Notes: generated by a model from the letters alone, not told the origin. A stretch of DNA of 64,000 nt from Medicago truncatula (GCF_003473485.1 NC_053045.1:37484494-37548493); one strand, 5' to 3'; positions 1 to 11,531 are shown, numbered from the stretch's first letter. Program-made: numbers and translations.

Positions 1-419
1 TGACAAGTTAGATTGGGAATATATGCGTCATATCATAGGTCAAATGGGATTCTCGTCTCGATGGATTAACTAGATCATGCTTTGTGTTGAGACGGTGGAA
101 TATTCTGGCTTGATCAATGGAGCAATTGTAGGACCTATTGTGTAGGGTTGTGGTCTTCGACAGAACGATCCTCTTTCACCATACCTTTTTATTATTTGCG
201 TTGAAGGTTTATCATCCCTTATTCGTGAAGCTGGGCGTATAAATGATATTAGAGGTGCCATGATTTGCACGGATGCGCCAATTATTTCTCACCTCCTCTT
301 TGCAGACGATTGTTTTCTATTTTTTAGAGCTTGTGAATGAGAGGCAGTTGTTATGAAAAAAATATATTGGTTGTTTATGAAGAAGCTTCGGAGCAAACTA
401 TTAATTTACATAAATCATA

Positions 420-920
420 CTACCTCCGTCCCTAATTATAAGACCCTTTAGAAAAAGGCAAATGTTAACTTATGCCCTCAAGGGCACATGTTAAGGAACT
501 AATTATAAAAATATTATGTTTAAATATTAAATGTTAACCTATCAAAAGTCGTGTATTCAACTTCTTAAAAGTTTAAATATTATGTTTTCCAATGCAAAAT
601 TGCTCTTTTTGGGTTCCTTAACATGTGCCCTTAGGGCACAAGTTAACACGACCCTTTGAAAAAATAATTTGTCCCTTTTTATAAGACCATTTTGATATTT
701 CCAAGTACATTAATTATTTTTTTACCAACAAACCCTTATTTATTTTGCATCTTTTTCTTCAATCAATAATAAATATTATATTGAAAACATAAATTAACTC
801 TCTCTTTTAAGGATAAAATTGTAAAAACAATAGTAACTATATACAAATTTAATACTACAACCAACTTTCTTAATCTCCGTAATTTTGGCAAAAAACTCCT
901 ATATTTAGAGACGGAGGTAG
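420..920. mobile_element. Stowaway-type MITE inserted in the LINE
   Basis: The ends are inverted: CTACCTCCGTCCCTAA on the left and the reverse complement of CTACCTCCGTCTCTAA on the right. TA dinucleotides at 418-419 and 921-922 form the expected target duplication. A sister copy lies at 11712-12005. About 200 bp of this copy is a second element (457-653). Confidence 0.85.
457..653. mobile_element. Short inverted-repeat MITE nested in the Stowaway element
   Basis: Arms containing TGTTAACTTRTGCCC and GGGCACATGTTAAGGAAC are inverted at the two ends. Comparison with the sister MITE at 11712 shows this stretch is extra. The flanks CTTTAGAAAAA and CTTTGAAAAAA may be an imperfect target duplication. 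A related element lies at about 38880-39055. Confidence 0.7.
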
Positions 921-1193
921 TAATTATTTTGCAGTCAAAATATACTAGATGATCTTCAGGATCTCATTGCTAATAATCCCCGGCTTCCGTCAAGTGTTAG
1001 GTAATGGTAAATATCTTGGATTTCCGTCAATGAAAGGGAGAAGCAAACATGTAACTTTTAAGTTTGTTGAAAATCGCATTTGAAGCAAGACTAATTATTG
1101 GAGTAGTAGGTGTCTCTCACAAATAGGCAAAGAGATTCTTATTTAATCAATATTGTAGTATATTCCCTCTTATGTTATTAGGGTATTTATACC

Positions 1194-2027
1194 CAAGGTT
1201 TTGCAACTCGAGAGTTTACCTCAACTAATTTTGTCTAGGTAAACTCGACTCGAGAACTCGTACGAGTTTACCTAAAATTAAAATTATATTAAATTTATTA
1301 TATGCAAGACATATGTAAGCTAATATATTATTGTAAATAGGTCAATAGTGCAAAATATAACTTAATTACAAGGGCAAATTATACCAAACTACCATAATAA
1401 AACATTATGCTCAACTTAGCATCAAAATACAAAAATTAACGCCCAAAATCATAAGTTTCATGAGTCTCTAAGTTTAAGTCATCCATAAACCATCCAAAAA
1501 AAGGAAGTTTCACAATTTCCTTAAGTTGTTAATAAAACTATCTAAAAAATAAACCAGTTAATTTCTTCAAAAGGTCAACAAACACCACCACCGCAACCCT
1601 AACTGGCGTCGCAATCACCGGCGTTGAACTCTGAATTTCCACCGTTGGAATGCAACCATAACTGGTACGTGCTCCCATGTTCATGGTTTGAAAACTCAAG
1701 GAAGAAAGAAAAAGGAACGTTTTATTTCAGGAACAACGTGTTACTGTAAAGGTAACTATTCAGTAAGCGTTTCAATCTTTAGGCTTGTTGAAAAGCAAAT
1801 GGGTTTTGAAAAAAATGGGCCAAAAAAAGGGCCAATTTTTTTTTTTTTTTTTTTAAATGTATACTCGTAAAACTCGGTAGAGTTTACCGAGTGTTAACTC
1901 GGTCAAACTCGTCAAACCTTCTGATTTTACCAGAAATTGAGTTTACATCAGAGTTAACACGATTTTGATACCTAAACACGTAAACTCGATAAACTCGGAG
2001 AGTTAACACTCGATTTGCGGAACATTG
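1194..2027. mobile_element. Non-autonomous hAT-like element, 834 bp
   Basis: The element is flanked by a perfect 8-bp direct repeat TTTATACC (1186-1193 and 2028-2035). Its ends are imperfect inverted repeats, CAAGGTTTTGCAACTCGAG and the complement of CAATGTTCCGCAAATCGAG. Both subterminal regions are rich in ACTCG-type motifs. Removing the element and one duplication joins the LINE reading frame (PSYVIRVFIPPSS). The 8-bp duplication and CA-type ends fit the hAT superfamily. No transposase is encoded. Confidence 0.85.
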
Positions 2028-2290
2028 TTTATACCCCCTAGTTCACTCATTGAGAAAATGTTGAATGGGTGAGGTCATAATTCATCAAACTCATGGGGAT
2101 TGCTCTGGTTGTCTTGGGAAGACTTTCCACTCCCAAGGTTTTTGGCGGTATGGGTTTTAAAAGTCTTAAGGCTTTTAACATGGCTACAGTCGATAAGAAG
2201 ACATGGAAGTTGGTTTCTAATCTAGAATCTTTCATCACTCGTTCACTCAAAGCTAAATATTTTCATAGAAATATTATCATGGAGCTGTTT

Positions 2291-3147
2291 GATGCCATAA
2301 TCTCAGTCATATTTGACGAAGTATTTATAGTGTGAAAGATACGATCCTTCGAGTTTTTTGGAGGTGGAAGTTGAACCCCGATACTACTCTTCTTATTCCA
2401 CTCCTTAACTCTCTCCCACCCTAGTCACCATACATACCTTATAACTCCCAATTTGCTATTTTAATTAGTGAATTTTAATAGTAATAATATTTATAATAGT
2501 GCAATGTGTTCAAGTTGTAAATAAATGAAAGAAAATGAAGTACTTTAATGATAACAATTAAAAACTTTAATGAACTAATGTAATTGAAGGACTAATCGTT
2601 TAAACAATACTAATTCGATTAAGTAACATTTTTTTTTATCAAGTTTTACTTGTCTCTCGACCGAGCTTTAAATTATTATAACCCAACTAAAAAATGAGGG
2701 TTAATACAAACAATTAGAACATCTTTTTTAGAAAAAAAAAAAAAAAAAAAGGTACATAACTTTTTGTTAAGGGATAAAAAGAAAGGACATAACTTTTGCT
2801 TTATGGAATAAAAGAGGATGAAACAAAGTATAAAGAGAATGTTAATTAAACTATCAACCAATTTGAATTAAATGATTAATGAATTCTATTAAAAAACAAC
2901 AAATTAGTTAGAAAATCTAAATTCGATTTTTGAATGGTACAAATCTTAACCGTATATCACTCATTACTCCCCTAAACTTTGGATAGCAGAATCTTTTCAT
3001 ACAAGAATCATATGGTTATAGTAAAAGTATACATTGTTGTATCAAAAGTAGTAACATTTATGAAATTTCTTGGTTTATGTAAAATGTCAAAAGGTGACAA
3101 TTAAAAATGAACGGAGGTAGTAATTAGCATTTCACTTAAAAAAAATA
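2291..3147. other. Intergenic, no gene seen
   Basis: This is AT-rich sequence without a supported gene. An 18-A run lies near 2733-2750. A lone Stowaway-like right end (ACGGAGGTAGTA) lies near 3112-3123. Confidence 0.5.
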
Positions 3148-3455
3148 CTCCCTCCGTCCTAAATTATAAGAAAAAAAACATATTTTCTTTGTTCAAATTA
3201 TAAGCAAAAAATACAAACTTTTATCATATTTATTATGTTTTTTCAAAAAATTATCTTTTGCAAAGTGCATTCAATTTGCTCTCTTTTTCATTTTCTCTGT
3301 AATCAACTCAATGAAAATTGTTTTTACATCTTCCTATAAAACTTATTTTAAAGATAACACAAAAAACTATGTTACAAAATAGTACTACTGTATGTTTTGG
3401 TTTTCATAATAAATGTGATTTTTTTTATTTTTTTTATAACATGGGACGGAAGGAG
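3148..3455. mobile_element. Stowaway-like MITE
   Basis: The left end CTCCCTCCGTCCTAAATTAT follows TA. The right end is the complement of CTCCTTCCGTCCCATG and is followed by TG, so the TA duplication is decayed on that side. The interior is A/T-rich with no coding capacity. Confidence 0.65.
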
Positions 3456-5255
3456 TGAGTCTCAAGAGAGAAATGCGATGGTCAACGTCAAGATGGCAGA
3501 CATGGCTGGCCCTCGGTCCAAGCTCCAAGGAGTTGTTATTTACGCTAACTTATTTGTGGGCTCCGTTAGATCTTTCCTTGTATTTTTCTATCACCCCATT
3601 TTTCAACGTTCTTTTGCTAAACTTCAAAGAAAAACTACTTTTCTAATTCAACAAATTTGTGAGAACCTTCACCATACTACAATGATTACTCAGCCGGTCG
3701 ATGCAATGCATGAGCTTTGCACTTTTTAATTCCAATTGTTGAATTTACAACAGTATGATTGGAATCACAAATTTTAACAACCATAACTTATATTTCACTA
3801 GTGAAATTATTCATGACTAAAAACGTTTAGATGAGATGACACAAGTCTCTTTTAACTTAATCAAAATTTTGAGTTTGAATTTAGCCTTATACATACATCA
3901 TCGTTAAAACTCTTAAGGAGATCTCCGCATTTGCCCGCGGAGGATATCCGATTTACACCAAGTAGACTAGTGAAATTATTCATTTGAAAATGTATAAGTT
4001 AAATGAAATGACTTTCAAATTATCTTAACTCATTCAAACCAATGAGACTGCTAATGTCTTTTTTTTTTGGTACATAGACTGCTAATATCTTTGATGAGGC
4101 AGTTTTATCTCTAGCTATGTTTTAGTTTTTTCTATCAGTATTCTAAAATTTATTCAGACTATTACTAGGAGTGAAATGTCTCAACCTTTTAGTTTTAAAT
4201 TCATATCCAGTTATAATTCTGATTTAAATAATTCGTTTTACTAATATTTTACCTTTATAAAAAAAATATTTGAGTAAAACATGTAAGTAAAAAATATTTT
4301 AATTCAATTCATCTCAGGAATAATATAAACAAATCTTATTAGGGTTAAACAAATATATAAGCATTTCCATGCCTTACCAACCTCACACCCCCAGCCACCC
4401 ACCCACTTTGAAATTTGTCGCTTAGTGTGTTTGGGAATTAATATATTATATCACTAAAACTCTTTAAACATTGCATAAAAAAAAACTCTTTAAACAATTT
4501 TTTTGTATTTATGTCATGAAACATTTTTTAGTATTTATCTCACGAAAAATGCACATAGTAAATTCGCCCAACATAAAGGGCCATGTTGTTTTTCCATGTA
4601 TTTTGTGTTTATACAAAGTTTGATTGAGTGGGTTCACCTCTTGGTTGATAAAAAACAAAGTTCTGCATGTGCTTTGTTTTGATCAGATTTTCTCTATTCA
4701 TATTTGGTTGGTAGTTGAATTTTGCATGATTTGAGGTTCGTTATGAACTTCCACATTTACTTTATTCCAATGTAACATATTTTCCTAGCAATACTCCAAA
4801 GTCCAAATTTCTAGTTCGTTGAAAGCATGTTTGATTGAACCAAAAATGTCAAAATCACTTTAGGCATGCTAAAAGCTACAAACTTTCTTTCGAAATCGTA
4901 TCCACGAGTTTTCATTCATAAATGATATCTTCTACATCATGTGGGGTGTGTAGTCGTCCATGGAGCCCAAATAACATATGTTCAACTGTTTGTTTACACA
5001 ATGACTCCGTTAAAATGTAGCGAATAAAAGACAACATGATCAATAATGAGCTAACTTATAGAAGATAGTTGATAAGTTTGTTAATATTAAGTAAGTTAAT
5101 TGATTGAATTGAAAGGATTTAGTAAAATTATACGCCGTAAAATCAAACAAAAAATATTTAAAATTGACGGTTCAATTTTTCCAATTAAGACGAAACGAGA
5201 GAAAACATTATGCACAATAAATTATAAATTCAAACAACTTGAAATAACACCATAT
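3456..5255. other. Intergenic, no supported gene
   Basis: An open frame of about 85 codons ends at 3729 but resembles nothing I recognise. The rest is AT-rich sequence with no repeat end, tRNA or splice-consistent gene that I can support. Confidence 0.4.
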
Positions 5256-5496
5256 ATGTTATAAACTAGCACCAAACGCAACTTGATGTAGCATCATATC
5301 AAAAAACGCTATAACTTCGATAGAGAATACTATCACTAAATAACGCTACTTTGATCGTTCGAGCTTATTTGTTGTAAACTATATGTTATAAACTAGCATC
5401 AAACACAACATTTTTTTTGGAAGAAATAGCACCAAACACAACTTGAAGTAGCATCATATCAAAAAACGCTATAAACTCGATAGGGAGCACCATCAC
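5256..5496 (+). repeat. Local direct duplication
   Basis: The stretch 5256-5336 (ATAAACTAGCACCAAAC, then AGCATCATATCAAAAAACGC) recurs in the same orientation as two pieces at about 5381-5405 and 5427-5496. The copies differ at several positions, so the duplication is not recent. Confidence 0.7.
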
Positions 5497-5524
5497 CAAC
5501 AAGAGAGGATAACAACATCATGTG

Positions 5525-5590
5525 AGTATGAGAGAGAAAGTTGTCAAAAAGTTGTAGCAAAATGGTTGTACAAATATCATTTCTCTAATT
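5525..5590 (+). repeat. Dispersed repeat copy 1 (GTATGAGAGAGAAAGTTGTC family)
   Basis: The sequence starting GTATGAGAGAGAAAGTTGTC and ending ACAAATATCATTTCTCT recurs at 23415-23480 on the same strand and at about 17650-17725 on the opposite strand. It is probably one end of a MITE family; the opposite terminus was not identified. Confidence 0.65.
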
Positions 5591-5929
5591 ACAAACCAAC
5601 AAAATAACCTTACCAAAGAGACCCGATGTTTATAAACCAGCAAAATATGTTAGTAATGGTATGTTTTCTCGTATAATCGTTGTCTATTTTATGAGACCAC
5701 ACTATGATTATTGGCATTCTCTTCCTCAAACATGAGTTTGAGTATTTGTATCGTTCGTGAGCAATTTTATTTCCCCATATTTAGAAAATCACATGATTTC
5801 AAAAATTAATTATATTTTTATCAAAAAGTGTATAATCCGAACGACACAAAAACTATGTTATTTTTGGATGTGTATTCCATAATGAATTGGGGAGTTAGAA
5901 AAGTTGCTCCATATTGTGAAAATTGCTCG

Positions 5930-6570
5930 GGCTGAAAAACACGAGTAATTTATCTAAATATCCCCTCGACAGTTAACTGCCGTAGACGGTAGTTAACTGC
6001 CGAAATTCAACTTCATCCATCGGCACCACCAAGGTGCATAACCAAGAACAAGAACAAACTCATACCCATTCTCTCTGTGTTTTAGTTGTTGATTTCATGA
6101 ACAATCCTTTGTGCTTTTGTTAAAACCTCTGCTTCAGATGATTTCACACCATCATGTTCCTTTTCTCACTCTAATTCATCGTCTAATGCTAATAGTTCAT
6201 CAAATTCATCAACTTTAGAACATTGTGCAACAACGTTGTTGAAAGTGAGTAATAAGAAAAGGGTTAGAAGGAAATTGATGGATTTTAACATGATGAGATC
6301 AAGATCTGATGGGTTTGTGAAAAGATAAAAGCATTGGTTAAGATTTGTTGCATTGATGAAGATATAGTTCATTGAAGGAAATTAATGAATTTGGTGCCAA
6401 TGGAAATTGTGAAAAGATAAAAGCATCGAAGGAAATTGATGAAAATATGCTCCAGCATCATAAAAAGCATGAAATAGCTCCATGGCATGAAATTGAATTT
6501 CGCCGATAAATTTCCGCGGCAGTTAACTGCAGATGGGGTATTTAGATAAATTACTGGTGTTTTTCTGCTC
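5930..6570. mobile_element. Inverted-repeat element carrying a gene fragment
   Basis: The two ends are inverted copies about 45 bp long: GAAAAACACGAGTAATTTAT followed by CTAAATATCCCC on the left, and the complement of GAAAAACACCAGTAATTTAT on the right. Both are followed inward by AGTTAACTGCC. A clean target duplication was not resolved, so the superfamily is open. The interior holds a minus-strand fragment of a protein-disulfide-isomerase-like gene (6003-6293), making this look like a Pack-type element. Confidence 0.65.
6003..6293 (-). pseudogene. Fragment of a protein disulfide isomerase-like gene (PDIL1-5/1-6 type), decayed
   Basis: The minus strand starts with an ATG at 6293 and a hydrophobic signal-like segment (MLKSINFLLTLFLLLTF). 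An acidic stretch follows (VDEFDELLALDDELE), then an in-frame stop. The frame continues with SSEAEVLTKAQRIV, meets a second stop, then shifts to give FVLVLGYAPWWC. This order (signal peptide, acidic linker, SSEAEVL.KAQRIV, then VLGYAPWC of the first thioredoxin domain) is what I recall for plant PDI-like 1-5/1-6 proteins. Only the N-terminal part is present; nothing beyond the first APWxC region is seen. It is enclosed by inverted repeats, so capture by a transposon is the simplest explanation. The family assignment is from memory of the motif order and was not searched. Confidence 0.6.
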
Positions 6571-6739
6571 TATACTATGTGTCAACAACAATTTTCCCAT
6601 ATTGTTATACTCTTTCTCATCATGCTAAAAACTTTTCAAAAGTCCCGCCCACTATGTAAATATATTGGGACCATTACTTTTTCCATCTTATCTACTTCTC
6701 ACGCGCCCTATAATTTTTAGAAAAATTTCCATGGGATTT

Positions 6740-7171
6740 GAGATTATAAAATCCGAACACAATTTGGATGTGTTCGGATTATATAATCCAAAATATGTTT
6801 ATATGGTTTACTGACGGATTCTCAAGTAACAGTGTTACTGGCGGATTATTTGCATTACCGGCGGATTGTTTAATCCGTTATACTATTACTGACGGATTTA
6901 TATCCCTCAGTAATGCAATGCCTTGTACGATTACGTTATTGGCGGAATCTTTCCGCTAGTAATAATTCGTAGGTTCCTTATTGATATTACTGACGGATTT
7001 ATCTGTCAGTAATATAACCCACTGAATTATTGAGGGATTTTTCCATCATTAACGTTATTGAGTGTTTTTTGGATGTTATTGAAGGTTTATTCCGCCAGTA
7101 ATTACTGAGGGTCTAAATCCCTCAGTAATGTAATTTTGAATTGGTTAGTAAATTGAGGAATTCTTGTAGTG
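6740..7171. mobile_element. CACTA (En/Spm-like) terminal fragment with subterminal repeats
   Basis: The stretch ends GAATTCTTGTAGTG at 7158-7171, the complement of CACTACAAGAATTC, a typical CACTA terminus. Inward of it the motif TTACTGACGGATTT and variants such as TTACTGGCGGATTA recur many times in both orientations, as expected of CACTA subterminal repeats. The other terminus was not found, so this is a fragment or a solo end. Confidence 0.65.
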
Positions 7172-8539
7172 AAATAAAATCATAAAAATACCACCAAAAA
7201 ATTCTAAAAATCAAATAAAACTAATACAATTTTTATTTTTATTTTTATGAGAGTATGAAAATTTTAAAAAAAATGAAAAATGGGTCTAAACGATGAAAAG
7301 CAAGGAACACACCCTATTTTTTGAGGTTTTCGGATTATAAAATCTAAATTGGTGAAAAACTCATTTTTTCAATCCATAAAAAAGGAAAAACTCAATTCAG
7401 ATTATAAAATTCAAAAATCACATGGACATTTTCGTAAAAAAAATAAGGCGCACGAGAAATGGATAAGGTGAGAAAAATAATAGTCATATATGGGTCATGA
7501 GTTCCTTTTTGGTCCAATCCTTAAAGTCCATCTCATAATACGTGCTCAAGAGTCAAACCATAACTCTTGATTATTTCTTCTCCCACCACACTTTCTCACC
7601 ACGCACCCTCCTGAATTATGAAAGTGATCATGTTTATGTTATATAATCATGACTCATTTTTGGGAAATTTTGGATTGTATAATATGTCAAATCCTCCAAA
7701 CCTTAAATTTCAACATAATATGGGACTGATTCAAATTGTATAATCCGGATTATTTTGGAAATGAATTCAAATTATATAATGTGACCCAATCCAAAATTTG
7801 AATTGTAACGTTACAAGCAAGGTTTCCTCATTATGTGATGTATTTAGTGAATTTTAAATATTTTAAATGTTTTTTTTTTTATTGTAGTTAGAGTCTAGGA
7901 ACATATGATTATAAATTACTTTACATTGTTCAACATTATCAATCATTATTCACTCTACAATTTTCTTTCTTAAATTTCATTTTGGGAGTGAGTTATGATA
8001 TCATGGTCATTATTGACACTCATGCTATCCCCAAAATTGTTGTGCGGCTTATACGTGGATAGTACGGTAGTCAGCAAAAGACCTTTGTATCAATTACAAT
8101 ATTATTTATGAGTTTTAAATTTTCGATTTTGTATAAACCAAAAATACTTAAAAAAGTTCGGGTTATATAATCCAAACAAAAATATTTTCAGAATTGAGTA
8201 TGGCGTGTGAAAAAAGAGTGTGATGGAAAAATAATAGCTTAAAATTTTTTCTTTGAAGGGAAACTATAAACTTCTTCATATCTCATATTAGTTAGTTAAT
8301 TAGCTAATTCATACCTTTTCGAAGAATTTGTTAATTAATAGATTTTTTATATAAAATAATTAACTAATTAATAACTTAATGATGTAAGGGTAAGTAAGGT
8401 GGGTAAGATATAGATTAATTTTGATACAATGTAGATATGATTAAAGTTAAATGTTTTTGACAATTCAACAGCCATAAAAAATCATCATTTTATTTCAATG
8501 CTGATATGATTAAAGTAAAATATTTTGTGACAAGATTTA
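7172..8539. other. Intergenic with scattered TATAATCC motifs, no gene
   Basis: No coding sequence is supported. Short near-palindromes of the type GGATTATATAATCC recur around 6750-8180 (for example near 7670, 7735 and 8165). A similar cluster lies at 42.8-43.5 kb. Confidence 0.45.
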
Positions 8540-8665
8540 TGACAGATTTTATATTTGAAATGAGGGTTTTTCCAACATGGTACATTTTGTATCCATTTAA
8601 AATCTGTCCAAAAATTGTCCCAAATTTGTTTGAAAGTTGACTAAAGGCAACTTTTTTTAGTAGTG
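8540..8665. mobile_element. Possible second CACTA terminus
   Basis: The stretch ends CTTTTTTTAGTAGTG at 8665, the complement of CACTACTAAAAAAAG, which resembles a CACTA end. No matching opposite terminus was identified. Confidence 0.35.
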
Positions 8666-8668
8666 TAT

Positions 8669-8840
8669 AAAGGTGTCAAATAATATAGTGGTTAGAATTC
8701 ATCTTTAATTAGAATGTGCAGGGTTTGAATCCCGACCCTTACCTATTACAATTTATTGTCCCTTCCGAACCCCCACCATTGCATATTTTAATATATTGTT
8801 CCTACCAACTGAGCTATACTCCTAGAGATAATGTACAAAA
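8669..8840 (+). mobile_element. tRNA-derived SINE relic (family B)
   Basis: The head TAGTGGTTAGAATTCA and the B-box-like GGTTTGAATCCCGACCC follow the order seen in the better copy at 51786-51911. A tail with GAGCTATACTC also matches. The copy is degenerate. Confidence 0.55.
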
Positions 8841-8934
8841 TATTAATTTCAAAGTAGTTGTTTTTGTTTTTCCCTATCCAAATGAGCTATACTGCAGAGG
8901 TAATGTTATTCGCCATGTGGCAGTCCACGTAATT

Positions 8935-8936
8935 AA

Positions 8937-8979
<43 letters not shown>

Positions 8980-9495
8980 GAAAAATTATTTTTTTAAATT
9001 TAAAAATCATAAAATATTTCTGAAAATAATTTTCCGAAAAACAAAATCTGAAAAAAAACTTTGAAAATTAAAATTTTCGAAAACTTAATTTTTTGACATA
9101 AAAACTGTGAAAATTTAAATTTTGAAAAATAGATTTTTTTTAACTTGAAAATTATATATTAAATTTTTTTCAAAAATAATGACAATTATATTTTCAAAAG
9201 TTATAAATTTAAAATTTTCGAAAATAAATTATAATTTAACAAAAAATTCTAATTTCTTGTTCTTTTACGAAAATTTTAATTTTAAAAAAAAATTATTTTT
9301 TTTCGGAAATTTCAGAATATATAATATTAAAAAAATTAATTTTATTTTGAAAATTAAACAAAAAATAAATCAGAAAATTATTTTAATATTTTAAAATTTA
9401 TTTTCTGATTTTTTAAATTGTTTTTTAATTTTTTTAAATTTATTTTCATATTTTTTATTTTTTTATTTTTAGAATTTTAATTTTTTTTAAAAATA
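8935..9495. repeat. Extremely AT-rich tract with (TA)n microsatellite
   Basis: A perfect TA tract lies at 8941-8974. It is followed by about 500 bp built almost entirely of A and T, with recurring TTTTCGAAAATTT-like words in both orientations. No real gene is present; open frames here are compositional artefacts. ACGTGG motifs at both sides (near 8915 and 9507) hint that the tract may be the interior of an inverted-repeat element, but ends were not defined. Confidence 0.6.
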
Positions 9496-11248
9496 TAATA
9501 TTATATGGCACGCCACGTGGCAAAAGTTGCACAGTCAGTAATTGCCACGTGACCAAAACCATGCCAAATCAGCTGAATAGTGGGGTCAGAGACCTTTTTC
9601 AATATATTTTTTCTTACAGGGATGTATTTCATTTTTTTTTTACAGGGACGAAAATCAAAATTGAACCAAATTACAGGGACGATTATCATATTAAAGCCAA
9701 ATATTACTTTCAAAACAGGTGTTGTTTTGTTTTTCAATGTAATATTATATTTTACTGGACATTTATAAAAATTATAAATAACCAACCGTTAATAAGATTA
9801 TTTTTGCTTCTCAAATGTTGTGTTATAGTCTATCGATATAGAATGCAGTATGTGTATTAGGTTTTTCTTTATTTTCTATTTGTATTTCAGTTTTGGTCAA
9901 GGTTTTTCATACCATATGGATGGTGTGTTTCTGCGAAAAAAACTGACTCTTTCGGACTTCATCTTTATGGTGACCATTACATACATATGTACATGTATTT
10001 GTGTGTCTTGGTTATAATCAAGATTGAGTATGAAAGGGGCCATTTGAAATAATGATGGCAGCTAGATCGTTTTTCACTAAAGAGGTTACATTAGCTACTC
10101 TAATCTTACCGAATAAATTCCTACTAAGCCTAATCAAATAATATTCATTTATGAAAGAAGTGCACTATGTTACGCTATGCCATGCCATCTTGTCATAATC
10201 GGTGTATAAGTTAGGTGAAGCTGATTATTTGTTGTGGCAGTTGTATTGAGCAGTATTCAGGGGTGTGATTTGATGTAAAATTGGATTTTTTTTGATTCAA
10301 TTACAAATGGATGATGTATTATTGTAACCTGAGGTTGGTGTGCACAGCTTGTGCCAACAACTGTTTTAATTCAATAAAGTTTTGATTAAAAACATAGTAG
10401 TGTCCATCAAAAATGAGTTATGTTATGGGAACAAGAAATATTTAGATTTCCTTTATTCAAGTTTAAATATTCTAATAAAGTTTTAATTTTGCTTTCAAGA
10501 TGGAGTATATTAACATCCCAAAGGGATCTGATTCAAATTTTTGACAATGTTGATATCTATAGATTTGGAGGTTTTAAGTGCAACATAAGTTAATTGTTTC
10601 ACCTATTGATTTAGTTTTCAACAGTTTTGTGTTTTTTTTTTTTAAATGTGGGAAGCTACTGCATTTTGACCAAGTTCTTAGAATTTTGTTTGAAGCCTTA
10701 GCCACATAACATAACATAACATGGTATTTCTTAAAAAAAAAAAAAAACATAACATGTTATTCTTCTTTACAAATTTAACTAGTTTATATCATTTGCATTT
10801 ATTTGACTGCTAAATGAGAATGACTCAATTTTCTTCAAGGATAAGTGTTATATTATATCTAAGCTAGAATATAAGGTCATAATATAACACTTATCAATGT
10901 TGTTGTAGTGATCACTCTTTTCTACATGTAAATATGGTCAAATGGCGAATATGCTCACTATGTCACACCTAGATTATTTGTGAGATAAATTATTTCTCTC
11001 ATATTCAAAGGTGTCATAATGGTCCTTGCCAATGCCCTTGAACAGCACAGAGTGCTTCAAGTGCTGGTCCATAAATGACACTTGTGTACTTAAGAAGGAA
11101 ATGTGCTGCGTTATTGATTCCACTAGAGCAGCACTCATGTTTTCTGTCAACTTTTCGTACCACGTGTATCGCATTTTGGCCAACATGCCACAATAAAATT
11201 TATACTGTATGAACCAATCTTATATAAACCATCAACTTAATTATAATA
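9496..11248. other. Intergenic, no supported gene
   Basis: ORFs here are unrecognisable. The minus-strand frame at 10974-11186 shows no domain I can name. A run of A's lies near 10733-10746. Confidence 0.4.
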
Positions 11249-11531
11249 CTTCATCCGTTTTAAAATGAGTGTCGTTTTAGCCAATTACACACATATTAAG
11301 GAATGAAATAAAATAGTCAAATATCATAACAATTTTACCAAATTACTCTAATAAACTATTGGTTCGTTTTTCATTAAAGAAAAAATAATACTTTAGAAGT
11401 AGTGTAACATAGTATTAATTGAAGGATACAATTGAAAATAAAAAGTTATTATTGCATTGGAAACTAAAAGTGACATTTATTTTGAAACAATTTTTTTAGA
11501 TAAAACAACACTCATTTTAAAACGAAAGGAG
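11249..11531. mobile_element. Stowaway-type MITE (TTTTAAAATGAGTG family)
   Basis: The ends CTTCATCCGTTTTAAAATGA and the complement of CTCCTTTCGTTTTAAAATGA are inverted and flanked by TA at 11247-11248 and 11532-11533. The interior is A/T-rich and non-coding. Confidence 0.85.

Larger units (their letters stand above)
1..2290 (+). mobile_element. LINE (non-LTR retrotransposon) reverse-transcriptase relic, interrupted
   Basis: Read on the plus strand, the window opens inside a LINE reverse transcriptase. Residues similar to the RT core are visible: GLRQNDPLSPYLF near 155-195 and LLFADDCF near 295-318, with the catalytic FADD present. The match resumes at 925-1193 (KYLGFPSMKGRSKH) and again at 2036-2260 (WLSWEDF, then GGMGFKSLKAFN in another frame, ending LKAKYF). 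Several stop codons and frameshifts make it inactive. Two insertions (420-920 and 1194-2027) split it. The 5' part lies outside the window and no 3' poly-A end was found. Confidence 0.85.

Noticed and set aside
6166..6372. A small secreted peptide gene on the minus strand
   Set aside because: The signal-peptide-like start is real, but the sequence after its stop continues a PDI-like protein, so a decayed gene fragment explains it better.
8935..9495. Open frames in the AT-rich tract (for example 9179-9394)
   Set aside because: They consist almost only of Phe, Lys, Asn and Ile, as expected from A/T composition.
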